64,000 bases of DNA, taken from NCBI GenBank assembly GCA_013215385.1, contig JABSOY010000001.1, positions 192,349-256,348 on the forward strand. The letters are read 5' to 3'. A program made the translations under genes and the position numbers. This document shows, one piece after another, positions 7,413 to 16,878 of the stretch. A model generated the notes under the pieces. That model ran no database searches. It saw nothing but the letters and a program-made list of their open reading frames with translations, and was not told where the DNA came from. Every line of letters starts with the position of its first letter. Positions within the stretch are counted from its first letter, which is position 1. Source of the stretch: Colwellia sp. (GTDB lineage: Bacteria > Pseudomonadota > Gammaproteobacteria > Enterobacterales > Alteromonadaceae).

Positions 7413-9383
7413 TTGAAGTATCCAAATTTCATAATCGTAAGTATTTCGTTACTATTATTAAACGGTTGTTTAGACGATAACCATGATAATACCGATGTTG
7501 CCCAAGCGATTAATGCTCAAACTGAAGTTATATCTGCACAACAAAATAGCGAATCATCGGTTACTTTTCACGGGGTGGTTGTCGATATCTTCGACGCGCA
7601 ACCGGTTAGCACTGCCTTAATTACCGTTAATTTAGGGTCTGAGTTAGTCGTTGAAGACTTAATTGCCACTGATGGTAAGTTTGAAATATCAAAATTACCT
7701 GCGAACTCCGACATAGAAGTGATTATTTCTAGTGAAGACGGACAGTTTTTAACGCGAGCGTTTTTCTTCAATACTGGCGATAGCAGTGCAAATGTTGCAA
7801 TAAAAGACTTTGGTTCTTTTGCCGTTTCTGAGCCACAGCTAGTACAAATTACAGTATTAAATAGCGATGATAACTCGTCGGTTGATAATTTAGAGTTCAA
7901 TGCCTATTCTCATGTAGGTAATAGTTCTTCCACGTTAAAATATAAACATAGCTCTAGTTATGATGCTGTAAACGGCAGATATAGCATTATTGTTCCTAAG
8001 CATATTAATACCAGTGTTAGAGCTAACCTTGATTTAAATCGAGACGGCGATATCGACTTTATTCCTGAATCATCAAGTAACCTAAGTGGCTCTGATTTAT
8101 ATATTGGTTCAGCAAATGCTATTGAAACGTTAACACTCTATGTAGCAGATAATAAAGCCGTCGAACTCTCTGATGTTGAATACAGAATATCTATTATTGA
8201 TAATACTTCTAATTCAATTGCTGCAGCTGAATTGGTAGTAGAAGACGTAAACAACCCAGTGGTTAAATCAGTTTATGACACTGCGACCGAGCAACATGTT
8301 GTAACGGCTAAATTTTCGCAATCAATTACTTTGAACATGCCAGCGTTTAGCGATAATGGTATTCACTATCAAAGCGCTTCAATTCGCTTATCTCAACAAA
8401 GTGACGAGACGATAAGCGTTTACATCTCAGGAATTAATAATAATTGTTGTTTCAATATTCCTAACTCTGAAACTATAGAGCTAGCTTTGCTGCCACGAAT
8501 CACTTCAAATGTAAGTTCTTTGGAAGTAGTAAATCTGACACGAGAAATCTCTGAAAGTAATCCTAGTTTCAGCGTTTTTTATTCTCAAGCAGTATCAATT
8601 CCAGGTGAAAGTATTTCGCTCAATAGAACAAACGGTTATGCAACACTAAAAGGAAATGATCATGGCGATGATTTAATTCTTCCTGGCACAACATTATTTA
8701 CGGGTGGCCTTGTTATAGCTACCTCTCATACCATGACGTTAAATAATACTAAGCTTGAAGTTACGCCTACATTACCTTTAGTCGTTGCTGGTAGTTATCA
8801 ATATACTGTCGGGAATGTAGAAGTTAACTCAACCAATGAAATTATTAATATCAGTGGTGATTCATTCTCTTTTGATATTTCAGGTGCATCACAAGTATTT
8901 GATATTAACGATGTTAAGTTGGACAATCAAAACTTCACCACTGGCGGTACTACCATTACTACTGTCAATACGGCTAACGAAGCATCGACAAGTTCAGATT
9001 ATGACCAAAGTGTTTATTTCTATATGCCGACCAGTATTAACAGTTTACAAAACTTCACTATGCGTCAGTTAAGCGTCACCGAAGATAATATCGCAAGAAC
9101 TGATGTTAGCAACTTCACAATTGTTAACGATGGAAATATATATATTAGTCGTGTCGGTACCGTTAAATTGGCGGAAAATGAAGTGATTGTGAATGAAAAT
9201 ATGCAAATAAATATACAGACTGGTACCGCACAAGAAGATTCACAACTTATTTATCGGACAAGCAATTATGAATATATGTCGGATAATACGGATGCATCAA
9301 CTAATACCATTTCATTTGAATATGCATACGAGACACTCGCAGGAGAAGTTTTTACTGGAACTATAACTATTCCAGTACAATAG
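7413..9383 (+). CDS. Large lipoprotein with carboxypeptidase-regulatory-like and Ig-like domains
   Basis: A 656-residue exported lipoprotein. The TTG start is supported by AAAGGA six bases ahead. The signal peptide ends in the lipobox LLNGC (Cys19), and Asp at +2 and +3 (CLDD) is compatible with inner-membrane retention, though that rule is not universal outside enterobacteria. Residues 52-120 (VTFHGVVVDIFDAQPVSTAL ... ISKLPANSDIEVIIS) look like a carboxypeptidase-regulatory/Ig-like beta sandwich. The remainder is Ser/Thr/Asn-rich beta structure without a motif I recognise. Codon use and AT content match the neighbours. A strong terminator follows, so it is monocistronic. Function unknown; surface or periplasmic structural or adhesive roles are possible. 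Confidence 0.8.
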   Translation: MKYPNFIIVSISLLLLNGCLDDNHDNTDVAQAINAQTEVISAQQNSESSVTFHGVVVDIFDAQPVSTALITVNLGSELVVEDLIATDGKFEISKLPANSDIEVIISSEDGQFLTRAFFFNTGDSSANVAIKDFGSFAVSEPQLVQITVLNSDDNSSVDNLEFNAYSHVGNSSSTLKYKHSSSYDAVNGRYSIIVPKHINTSVRANLDLNRDGDIDFIPESSSNLSGSDLYIGSANAIETLTLYVADNKAVELSDVEYRISIIDNTSNSIAAAELVVEDVNNPVVKSVYDTATEQHVVTAKFSQSITLNMPAFSDNGIHYQSASIRLSQQSDETISVYISGINNNCCFNIPNSETIELALLPRITSNVSSLEVVNLTREISESNPSFSVFYSQAVSIPGESISLNRTNGYATLKGNDHGDDLILPGTTLFTGGLVIATSHTMTLNNTKLEVTPTLPLVVAGSYQYTVGNVEVNSTNEIINISGDSFSFDISGASQVFDINDVKLDNQNFTTGGTTITTVNTANEASTSSDYDQSVYFYMPTSINSLQNFTMRQLSVTEDNIARTDVSNFTIVNDGNIYISRVGTVKLAENEVIVNENMQINIQTGTAQEDSQLIYRTSNYEYMSDNTDASTNTISFEYAYETLAGEVFTGTITIPVQ

Positions 9384-9501
9384 TTTCTTTGAACGTGTCA
9401 TGCTAAACGATGCTACTCTGCTCGTTTACAGTAAAACTCACGGAACGGCTGGACGAATGAATTACACTTGGTAATTTTTAGTAAAGCCCGTAAAACTATC
9501 T

Positions 9502-9533
9502 AATGCTGTTCATTTTTAATGAACAGCATTTTT
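9502..9533 (+). terminator. Rho-independent terminator of the lipoprotein gene
   Basis: Perfect 12-bp stem AATGCTGTTCAT (9502-9513) / ATGAACAGCATT (9519-9530) followed by TTTATTA. Confidence 0.88.
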
Positions 9534-9947
9534 ATTATTGATTATCGTAATAAACAGCCTTACGTGTTGACGATTTCGGACAAGTTATACTTGTATTGAA
9601 ACTCGCGTATCGCGAAAGGAACGGTGCTTATTTCGTAGGTTTATCTCACATATAAAGGTCTACTTTAAATGATGTATTAATCAGTAATATTAATCTTGCT
9701 TCGTTATATATCTAGTCTATTTTCAAGGTGAAAAATGTAAAGGAATAAGCTGTCTTAGCAGTGAGATGAATATTTTATTTATCTTCGCAAATTGCAGTCA
9801 TATTTTGCAAAGTGCAAGCTTATTGTCGTTTACAACAGTTCTACTTTAACGAAATATCTTTCTATTTCAGTTCGTTGAAAAAAAGTGAGCTTTGGCTTTA
9901 AATATGCACTTGTTAAGGTGAAGTAATTTCTTAATGAGGATAGGAAT
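9534..9947. other. Intergenic region ahead of a small CDS
   Basis: About 410 bases with no supported gene. It holds TTGCA-type half repeats near 9790-9815 (TTGCAG, TTTGCAAAGTGCAA) and a short dyad CTCGCGTATCGCGA at 9601-9614. Nothing here can be assigned a function. Confidence 0.4.
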
Positions 9948-10127
9948 ATGAGCAGTAACCAAACATTATTGAAAAGACAAATAACACTTTCAGAAGAAAA
10001 TCATAATATTTTAAAGGAAAATCAAAAAGAAAATAGCGAAGAACAACAAGTTCTGCCAAGCGGCCATTCCGATAATGAGATGTCTCAATGGTTTGATAAT
10101 GAAAACTATATTCTCGGTTATAACTAA
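9948..10127 (+). CDS. Small hydrophilic protein, 59 residues
   Basis: A short ORF with a good ribosome site (ATGAGGATAG, eight bases before ATG). The product starts MSSNQTLLKRQITLSEEN, has a Lys/Glu/Asn/Gln-rich middle and ends EMSQWFDNENYILGYN. No Cys, no membrane helix, no signal peptide. The charged middle is probably helical, and the aromatic tail could be an interaction motif. I know no family. It stands alone between terminators; an 11-bp inverted repeat starts at its stop codon. Support rests on the ribosome site, typical codon use and the isolated position. Confidence 0.5.
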   Translation: MSSNQTLLKRQITLSEENHNILKENQKENSEEQQVLPSGHSDNEMSQWFDNENYILGYN

Positions 10128-10169
10128 CTCTTTATTTATGAAGATATAAAGAGTTATCCTTGATGTTAT

Positions 10170-10212
10170 AGATGATTAATTTTACTACTTAATACACCTT
10201 AATTAATCATCT
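10170..10212. terminator. Bidirectional hairpin between convergent genes
   Basis: AGATGATTAATT (10170-10181) pairs perfectly with AATTAATCATCT (10201-10212) across a 19-base loop. It lies between the small plus-strand CDS and the minus-strand hydrolase, where a shared terminator is expected. Another 11-bp inverted repeat at 10125-10156 overlaps the small gene's stop codon. Confidence 0.45.
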
Positions 10213-10228
10213 GTTCTTATAGCTTTAA

Positions 10229-10870
10229 TCAATCGTTAATCGAGAATATTTTGTTAATGGTCGTGCTAAGCGTCCCTCCAAATTTATTGTGCTGCTCCTT
10301 AGTCCAATGTATGCCATCAATATTTGTTGTTTGGACAAAACTGTCTGCGTCTAAAAATTCTAGGTGTAGATCGTTTGCTATCTTAGAATAATGCCGTGCT
10401 AGTTGCTTTGATTTTAGCTGTCCACCCTGAAAATGGAGTTGATCTTCTATCGGTAATTCAGCTAAGTGCGCCGGCGATATAAGTAGTATTTTTGTCTCTG
10501 GCTGTTGCTGGCTTATAAATTCGTTATTTTTTATCATCAAACAAAAACTTTTCATGTTAGTGGCAATCTCTTCAGCCGATAGATTAAAACAGTGCTGGAG
10601 ATCATTCGTACCAAGCATTACTATGACTAAGTCGAGAGGACGATGGCTTTCAAGTAGTGCCGGTAGCAGTTCTTGACCACTACGTTGAGGTCTGTCTTGC
10701 ATATTACTCGCAATTGTTCTGCCAGATAACCCTTCTTCAATAATGTGGTATTTATCACCTAAATGAGCCTGTAAAACTCTTGGCCATCGTTCATTTACTG
10801 AATATCTAACACCACTTAGCGGTGTATAACCCCATGTATTTGAGTCACCAAAGCAAAGTATATTTTTCAT
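10229..10870 (-). CDS. SGNH/GDSL-family hydrolase
   Basis: A 213-residue cytoplasmic esterase/lipase-type enzyme with no signal peptide. The four SGNH blocks are visible: FGDSNTWG (Ser10), EGLSGRT (Gly), LGTNDL (Asn) and DGIHWT (catalytic Asp185-x-x-His188). The GDSNTWGY start and the length match the bacterial arylesterase/acetylhydrolase subgroup that deacetylates small esters or sugars. The start ATG is fixed by the N-terminal GDS block. Monocistronic, convergent with the small CDS. Substrate not predictable from sequence. Confidence 0.92.
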   Translation of the reverse strand: MKNILCFGDSNTWGYTPLSGVRYSVNERWPRVLQAHLGDKYHIIEEGLSGRTIASNMQDRPQRSGQELLPALLESHRPLDLVIVMLGTNDLQHCFNLSAEEIATNMKSFCLMIKNNEFISQQQPETKILLISPAHLAELPIEDQLHFQGGQLKSKQLARHYSKIANDLHLEFLDADSFVQTTNIDGIHWTKEQHNKFGGTLSTTINKIFSIND

Positions 10871-11160
10871 TAATTATTCTTGCTGGTTAAAAATATAAGG
10901 CAGTATATGGCGGAGTGATGAATTTATGAACCGATTTAATTTATTATTTTTTTTTATTAAACATATGCGCGTTTGATTGACAAAAGGGTACTCCAACAGC
11001 CTTTATATTTAGGCTTTATGAAGATTACTTTTACCCGGTAAAGCACATCTCACCATGTAGCTTCGCGTTCTAGGTGCGTTAATTTAATAGCTACCGAAAA
11101 ATAGCGTCAAACGACAAAGTTCGAGCAGCTATCTACTTTATTTGCTCAACTTGTCTGTTT

Positions 11161-11700
11161 TTATGCTTCTTCATTAGGATCAACAAAATTTTCTTTGGCT
11201 ATTTTTTTTATTTCTATGCTTTCTTCGATAATTTTTTCACGCATCTTGCCGATCTCTTCCATCGCTTTTGCTTTCTCTTCTGGGCTGAGGTTTTCATTTT
11301 TTGCGATTTCTTCCATCATAGCATCAAGTTCTGCAAGCTTCTTTCGGTCAACACCTAAACGCTTATCTAAAATGGCCTGCATCATATCTTCAAATCTAGA
11401 GTGATTAACCGCTTCACTTTTAACGTCGCTATTTGCTGATGAAGAAGGTATTTCTTGGCTACTCTTATGTTCAGCGAGTAACTCTGCTGCTGTTTGTGGT
11501 CGTACGTAAATAGGAGCAACTTCTTGAACTATGTTATTTTCACCGTTCGACATGGCTAAAGCTTGACTGGATAAGGTTAACGTATCTTTATTTGACGAGT
11601 TATCAATTGGAGCTTTATTACTGTTGGTAAAATCAGCTTGGCTAGCACCTTGTGATTTAGCTCTAGTGATTATTTCACTGTAGTTCTGGTTGATCATCAT
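11161..11700 (-). CDS. Uncharacterised hydrophilic protein with long C-terminal helix
   Basis: A 179-residue protein with no signal peptide or membrane helix. Residues 1-95 are low-complexity and Ser/Asn-rich with a DTLTLSSQALA stretch, a pattern seen in flagellar-associated and virulence-regulator-like proteins of marine gammaproteobacteria. Residues 100-170 are a continuous charged helix (MMQAILDKRLGVDRKKLAEL, then SPEEKAKAMEEIGKMREKI). GGGAGC lies about seven bases before the first of two adjacent ATGs. I do not recognise a defined family. Monocistronic. Confidence 0.7.
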   Translation of the reverse strand: MMINQNYSEIITRAKSQGASQADFTNSNKAPIDNSSNKDTLTLSSQALAMSNGENNIVQEVAPIYVRPQTAAELLAEHKSSQEIPSSSANSDVKSEAVNHSRFEDMMQAILDKRLGVDRKKLAELDAMMEEIAKNENLSPEEKAKAMEEIGKMREKIIEESIEIKKIAKENFVDPNEEA

Positions 11701-12009
11701 AATGAAGCTCCCTAATTTATTCTATCCATATATTTCTTATTTCATATGCAAGGCAGTATTCATGCCAATGCTTTAGATTGTCTTCAACTCCAGTAAAGTC
11801 TCGGTGTTTAAAGACATTAAGATGTTCGGTTACTTTAAAAATGGCAGGTAATTGCCGCTTCTTTTGCATCGTTAATTAATTATTGCCGCTTGCTAAGCAC
11901 GATAAGGTATTTATCTGTTATTAATTCGCACTTAGTATTTATTGTGTAGCTGAAGTGTTATGTTTTTGTGGTGCAACATATAAATAAAATTTATTACACA
12001 GGGAAGATA
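11701..12009. other. Divergent intergenic region
   Basis: Lies between divergently transcribed genes and must hold both promoters, though no clear -35/-10 pair is obvious. It contains a 20-base sequence (11946-11965, GTAGCTGAAGTGTTATGTTT) that occurs again exactly at 55178-55197. Confidence 0.5.
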
Positions 12010-12957
12010 ATGAAGACAGTACTATATATACCGCTAATTTCAGTTATGCTCTTTTTTAGTCACATAGCTTTTTCGTTTGATGGCAATGTATCTATTAACG
12101 CCGAGCAGGTAAGTGAGCAATGTTTTTCGAAACAGTGGCCACAATCAGCTTTAGTTAAATTAAAGGTAGATAAATTTGTTTTAGAAGATAAAAGCCAAAA
12201 AGAAGTGTTATCTCTGCAGTTGCTTAATTGTTTAGCAAAGCCCGATGCTAAGATAAGAGACGGTATTGCGTTTGAAACATTAAGCTTCTGGTTGCGAGGC
12301 AGCCAGCTTAGTAACGTTATACATCTAAAAATGTATGACTACTTAACTCATGTTTTAACAGCAAAGGTAAATGACGTAAATGGCGTTTATCAAAGCTTTT
12401 CAATGCTGATGCTGTCTGAAGTCGCGCGAGTAGATCGTAAATCTCCATTTTTAACCAGTACTCAACGAGACCGTTTAGTTATTGTTGGTACTCACTTTTT
12501 AACGAACTTACGAGACTACCGCGGTTTTAGTGATAAAGTCGGTTGGCGACATGGTATTGCGCATTCATCAGATCTAATGTTGCAATTAGCCTTAAACCCT
12601 AAAATAACAAAAGCACAACTTGATACCATGCTCGACGCTTTAGCAAGCCAAGTAACTGCAAATGAGCAACATGCTTATATTCATGGCGAACCAAAACGAA
12701 TTGCGATGGCGGTGCTCTATATTTTTTTAAACAAACAGTACTCGGTTGAAGATTGGCATAAATGGTTAAGCCGGGTAACAATATCATCTCCATTTAATCA
12801 GTGGCAAGATGTTTACCAAAGTGAGAAGGGTTTAACAAAATTACATAATACGCAGAGTTTTCTATTTTCGTTATATGCCACTATAAAAACTAGTAAAAAT
12901 GAAACCTTAATGAAAATGATACCAGCATTAGAACAAGCGATAAAAGCAGTAAATTAA
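12010..12957 (+). CDS. DUF2785 family exported protein
   Basis: A 315-residue protein from the ATG at 12010, preceded by GGGAAG. An upstream GTG-started frame from 11968 is open but adds residues before the signal peptide. Signal peptide MKTVLYIPLISVMLFFSHIAFS. The mature protein is helical and carries the DUF2785 signature around GFSDKVGWRHGIAHSSDLML (PF10978); Gly-Trp-Arg-His-x(3)-His is suggestive of a metal or catalytic site, but the family has no known activity. The stop overlaps the next start (TAATG), so it is translationally coupled to the DUF1835 gene. Confidence 0.85.
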   Translation: MKTVLYIPLISVMLFFSHIAFSFDGNVSINAEQVSEQCFSKQWPQSALVKLKVDKFVLEDKSQKEVLSLQLLNCLAKPDAKIRDGIAFETLSFWLRGSQLSNVIHLKMYDYLTHVLTAKVNDVNGVYQSFSMLMLSEVARVDRKSPFLTSTQRDRLVIVGTHFLTNLRDYRGFSDKVGWRHGIAHSSDLMLQLALNPKITKAQLDTMLDALASQVTANEQHAYIHGEPKRIAMAVLYIFLNKQYSVEDWHKWLSRVTISSPFNQWQDVYQSEKGLTKLHNTQSFLFSLYATIKTSKNETLMKMIPALEQAIKAVN

Positions 12958-13706
12958 TGAATAATGTTTATCACATACTTAACGGTGATGCTTTAAAAAG
13001 CCAATTCCCTAAATTAATTATTGGGGAATTGCTTGTGGCTCGAGAATGTTTAGTCGATGGTAATATTCAGGGTGAAAACTTAGACGAATTATTCTCTAAT
13101 AGAGCCGAGTACTTAGAAGGTTACCCACAAATACCAGCAGGTCAATATTATAAAAGCTCCGTACCTGAATTTACCAAGATAATCAATATTCCTAAGGGGT
13201 CAGCTGTGTACTGTTGGTTTGAAGATGATTTATTTTGTCAGGTCAATTTTTGGTTTGTTTTACATTTATTGGCTAAAAGAGCAGATGACTACAACATATA
13301 TTTAGTTCGACCAAATCAAGGCAATGAGTATAGTTTTGGTCGAATGAGCCATGATGAATTAATAACCGCTTATGATGCGGCAAAGATTATTGACACAATT
13401 GAGCATAAGCACTTAGCCAATTTATGGCGCTATTATCAACAAAAAACGTTTAATGAGTTGTTAATGCTTGCTGAGTGTTATTTAGATGATTTTCCTTTTT
13501 TACTGCCTGCGATAAATGCTGAAATAGACCGACTACCTGATGATAGTGGTTACGGCAGACCTGAAAGGCGTTTACTGTCTATTATAAAGAAACTAGATTC
13601 TAAAGACTTTAGAGCTGTTTTTCGGGAGTTTCAGCAAAGTGAAGCTATTTATAGTTTTGGCGACCTACAAGTAAAGCGTATGTTTGATGAACTACTCAAA
13701 AGATAA
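12957..13706 (+). CDS. DUF1835 domain-containing protein
   Basis: A 249-residue cytoplasmic protein. Residues 1-110 match the DUF1835 pattern (PF08874): HILNGDALKSQFP, then GELLVARECLVDGNI and CWFEDDLFCQVNFWF. The family is often linked to transcriptional regulators and has no established reaction. The start codon overlaps the stop of the DUF2785 gene by one base, implying coexpression. The C-terminal half is helical and unassigned. Confidence 0.85.
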   Translation: MNNVYHILNGDALKSQFPKLIIGELLVARECLVDGNIQGENLDELFSNRAEYLEGYPQIPAGQYYKSSVPEFTKIINIPKGSAVYCWFEDDLFCQVNFWFVLHLLAKRADDYNIYLVRPNQGNEYSFGRMSHDELITAYDAAKIIDTIEHKHLANLWRYYQQKTFNELLMLAECYLDDFPFLLPAINAEIDRLPDDSGYGRPERRLLSIIKKLDSKDFRAVFREFQQSEAIYSFGDLQVKRMFDELLKR

Positions 13707-13820
13707 TTATTCTATTTTTAAATAAACATTTCAAAATTTGTAATAAAACTTCACTTTATCAGACTAGATGCATTACAGAGTACAAAGCCTTTACCATAAA
13801 AATAATACACAGAGGAAGAT

Positions 13821-15041
13821 ATGACCCAAAATTTAGCAGAGCCTATGGCTCTACAAGCAAGATTACTCAATATTGATATCATCAGAGGTATTGCCTTACT
13901 CGGTATTCTTTTAATGAATATTCAAGCTTTTTCGATGAACTTTTCCGCTTATAGTAATCCTACTTCTTTTGGTGATTTAACGGGCGTTAATTTCTATGTT
14001 TACTATTTGTCGCATCTTTTTGCTGATCAAAAGTTTATGACCATATTTTCAATACTGTTTGGTGTTGGCATTGTTTTAATGGCTGAAAATATAGAGAGAA
14101 AAGGCGGGAACCCAACCAAAGTACACTATAAACGAATGTTCATCTTAGCGGTATTTGGACTGTTACATGCTTATTTATTATGGTTCGGTGATATCTTATT
14201 TCCTTACGCTATAGCGGGAATGATAGCTTATACCGCACGTAATAAATCAGTGAAATTCTTATTTATCACAGCTTTCTTATCAATTGCCTTTTGTTCTTTA
14301 TTCATGTATTTAATTACTTTTGTAATCCCATTCATGGAAGAGGCTGAATTGCAAAATTTACTGGCAATGTGGGCACCAACGCAGGAGATGATCGATAAAG
14401 ATATTTTAGTTAACCAAGCAAGTTGGTTAGGACAAATGGAACATCGCAACTTTATGGCCTCTAAGATGCAATCCAATGTGCTTTTCTATTTATTTAGAAT
14501 TGTTGGTTTGATGATGATAGGTATGGCATTTTTTAAACTCGATTTTTTTGGTAAACGTTTTAGTAATAAAAGTTTAACGCTTAGTGCTGTTATAACACTG
14601 GCTTTAGGTTTATTTCTTATTATTTCCGGTAATCAAGCAAATTTTGCTAGTGGCTGGCCAATCGATTCAATGTTAGCCGGTATTCAATACAACTACTGGG
14701 GCAGTATTCTAATGGCCTATAGTTACATGAGTTTATTGATTGTATTTTGTCGCTCATCGGCATTTCTTAAATTAAAAAACCTTTTAGCCAATGTAGGTAA
14801 AATGGCGTTAACTAATTACTTATCTCATACCTTGATCTGTGGGTTTATTTTTTATGGCTGGGGCTTAGGTTTTTACGGTACTGTTGAGCGAAGTGAAATG
14901 CTCTTGATTGTTATCGGAGTTTGGGTATTTCAATTGTTTTTTTCAAGTTTCTGGATGGCTCGTTTCCAATTTGGTCCTTTTGAATGGTTATGGCGTAGTA
15001 TGACTTATGGAAAACGTCAGCCCCTTAAAAGAGCGCCATAA
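13821..15041 (+). CDS. DUF418 family membrane protein (YeiB-like)
   Basis: A 406-residue inner-membrane protein with about ten transmembrane helices. The N-terminus has the family hallmark RLLNIDIIRGIALLGILLMN; the C-terminal DUF418 part (PF04235) includes ANVGKMALTNYLSHTLICG and ends near FGPFEWLWRSMTYGKR. These residues are conserved in YeiB-type proteins, which resemble acyltransferase-3 or heparan-acetyltransferase folds and may move acyl groups or solutes across the membrane. AGAGGAAG precedes the ATG. Followed by a hairpin terminator. Substrate unknown. Confidence 0.93.
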   Translation: MTQNLAEPMALQARLLNIDIIRGIALLGILLMNIQAFSMNFSAYSNPTSFGDLTGVNFYVYYLSHLFADQKFMTIFSILFGVGIVLMAENIERKGGNPTKVHYKRMFILAVFGLLHAYLLWFGDILFPYAIAGMIAYTARNKSVKFLFITAFLSIAFCSLFMYLITFVIPFMEEAELQNLLAMWAPTQEMIDKDILVNQASWLGQMEHRNFMASKMQSNVLFYLFRIVGLMMIGMAFFKLDFFGKRFSNKSLTLSAVITLALGLFLIISGNQANFASGWPIDSMLAGIQYNYWGSILMAYSYMSLLIVFCRSSAFLKLKNLLANVGKMALTNYLSHTLICGFIFYGWGLGFYGTVERSEMLLIVIGVWVFQLFFSSFWMARFQFGPFEWLWRSMTYGKRQPLKRAP

Positions 15042-15072
15042 GCTATTAAATATTGTGAGTATCACTAAACAT

Positions 15073-15096
15073 AAAAGCGGCTTCGGCTGCTTTTCG
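15073..15096 (+). terminator. Terminator of the DUF418 gene
   Basis: AAAAGCGGC (15073-15081), TTCG tetraloop, GCTGCTTTT (15086-15094); nine pairs with one G-T mismatch, followed by a short T-rich tail. Confidence 0.75.
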
Positions 15097-15164
15097 TTTA
15101 ACATTAGACACTGATGGCTTTTATGTAAGCCTTCTGTATAAAAGTATAAAAGGACAGCTAAGCA

Positions 15165-15752
15165 ATGACGGGCATACTTAACAATAATATTTTTTTAATA
15201 AAAGAGCATGTGGGGATTTTTAAAGCCGCGAATAATTATGATGTTTATGATCCTAAAACCGGTAATATCGTTATGGAATGTCGAGAGCCCAATTTAGGTT
15301 TTATCACTAAAATGCTCCGTTTTACTGATTATAAAACAATGACTCCTTTTGATGTTCAAATATGCACACCTGACGGTCAGCGCATTGTGCGTATTGAACG
15401 CGGCATCTCAATATTTGTTTCTAAAGTGACTATTTCTGATGGTGAAGGTAAATCATTAGGATACTTCCAGCAAAAATTTTTATCTATTGGTGGAAAATTC
15501 GATATTTACGACAACCAAGACCGACTTGTTTGCCAGTTGAAGGGCAACTGGGTTGGTTGGGATTTTCGCTTTATGGATGGTGATAATGAGTTTGCTCACA
15601 TTTCTAAAGAATGGGGCGGCATTGGCAAAGAGCTATTTACCAGTGCGGATAACTATGTCTTAGAGATATCTGCCGACGTTCCTGAGAATCACCCGGTTCG
15701 AAAATTAATTCTTGCTGCTGTAATGTGCATTGATATGGTTTTAAAAGAATAA
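15165..15752 (+). CDS. Phospholipid-scramblase / LURP1-related family protein
   Basis: A 195-residue soluble protein of the tubby-like scramblase fold (PF03803/PF04525 group). Seen: repeated beta hairpins such as FKAANNYDVYDPKTGNIV, GYFQQKFLSIGGKFDIYD and WVGWDFRFMDGDNEFAHISK, ending with a hydrophobic helix (RKLILAAVMCIDMVLKE), which in this fold is the buried C-terminal helix. Full length for the family. It sits 17 bp upstream of the dehydrogenase gene, so the two are probably cotranscribed. Lipid scrambling is not established for bacterial members. Confidence 0.85.
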   Translation: MTGILNNNIFLIKEHVGIFKAANNYDVYDPKTGNIVMECREPNLGFITKMLRFTDYKTMTPFDVQICTPDGQRIVRIERGISIFVSKVTISDGEGKSLGYFQQKFLSIGGKFDIYDNQDRLVCQLKGNWVGWDFRFMDGDNEFAHISKEWGGIGKELFTSADNYVLEISADVPENHPVRKLILAAVMCIDMVLKE

Positions 15753-15769
15753 CTTAAAAGAGAGCCGTT

Positions 15770-16729
15770 GTGACTAAACCTATAATTGCCTTTGTTAGTC
15801 AACTTGCAGAACATGAGCAGGTTACTTGGTTGCAGCTGTTATCTGCAAAGCTTCCTAATGAATCTATAAAACTTGATAAAGACTTAAGCCAAGCACAAAA
15901 GCTTCATTGTGAAATTGCAATTGTTGCTAATCCGAATCCAGAAAAATTATCACAATATTCACAGTTGAAATGGGTGCAAAGCTTATGGGCTGGTGTTGAT
16001 GCATTAGTTGCAGAACTGACCAGTAATAAGCAAACCCCAAGCTTTGCCTTAGCCCGTTTAGTTGATCCACTATTGGCAAAAACAATGAGTGAAGCTGTAT
16101 TAACTTGGGTACTGTATTTACATCGAGACATGCCCAAGTATTTGCAGCAGCAAAAAGTAGCGCGTTGGCAACAACATCGTTATTTTCTGCCACAAGAGCG
16201 TACCGTTGGAATTTTAGGTTTAGGTGAATTAGGTAAACTTAGTGCCATTCGTTTAAGTGATAATGGTTTTAATGTGCTTGGCTGGAGCCAAAGTGAGAAA
16301 AAGGTCAAGGGTGTACAGTGTTATTCAGGTAATAATGAATTAATTACCATGATCAGGCAGTGTAATATAATCGTTTGCTTATTGCCCCTAACCGCCACTA
16401 CAAACCAGCTGATAAATTGTGATTTAATTCAGCAATTGCCTAAAGGGGCTAGTGTTATTAATTTTGCCCGAGGCGGAATAATAGCCCATGATGACTTAGT
16501 AAAATATCTCGATGATGGCTATCTTGAGCATGCAGTTTTGGATGTTTTTGAACAAGAACCTTTAGATAAAAATAATCCGCTTTGGTCACATGAAAAAATA
16601 ACAGTACTGCCACATATTTCTGCACCGACTCACTTTGAAAGTGCAGGAGATATTGTCGCCAGCAAGATTAAAAAGTATCGAATAAATGGTCAATTGCCTG
16701 TTTGTATTGACTGGCGTAAAGGATATTAA
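15770..16729 (+). CDS. ghrA: Glyoxylate/hydroxypyruvate reductase A-like 2-hydroxyacid dehydrogenase
   Basis: A 319-residue NAD(P)H-dependent enzyme reducing 2-oxoacids such as glyoxylate and hydroxypyruvate. GTG start with AGAGAG ahead. The nucleotide-binding loop is VGILGLGELGKLSA (about residues 144-157). The catalytic set is present: Arg in NFARGG, Glu in FEQEPL and His in LPHISAPT. The short N-terminal substrate domain and ALARLVDPLLAKTMSEAVLTWVL helix match the GhrA branch rather than PdxB/SerA. The downstream spacing suggests it ends its operon. Confidence 0.9.
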   Translation: MTKPIIAFVSQLAEHEQVTWLQLLSAKLPNESIKLDKDLSQAQKLHCEIAIVANPNPEKLSQYSQLKWVQSLWAGVDALVAELTSNKQTPSFALARLVDPLLAKTMSEAVLTWVLYLHRDMPKYLQQQKVARWQQHRYFLPQERTVGILGLGELGKLSAIRLSDNGFNVLGWSQSEKKVKGVQCYSGNNELITMIRQCNIIVCLLPLTATTNQLINCDLIQQLPKGASVINFARGGIIAHDDLVKYLDDGYLEHAVLDVFEQEPLDKNNPLWSHEKITVLPHISAPTHFESAGDIVASKIKKYRINGQLPVCIDWRKGY

Positions 16730-16878
16730 CTTTACATTATATTTTCTGTATAGATATTTTAAGCTACTCTTTAGTATTTTATCCTAAAATATCAAGGTAG
16801 TTATAGATCACATTAAAGTGGCACAGTAAGGCGATATCTTTTACACTGCTTGTTTATTTGTGGTTATAAAGCGGTTTA

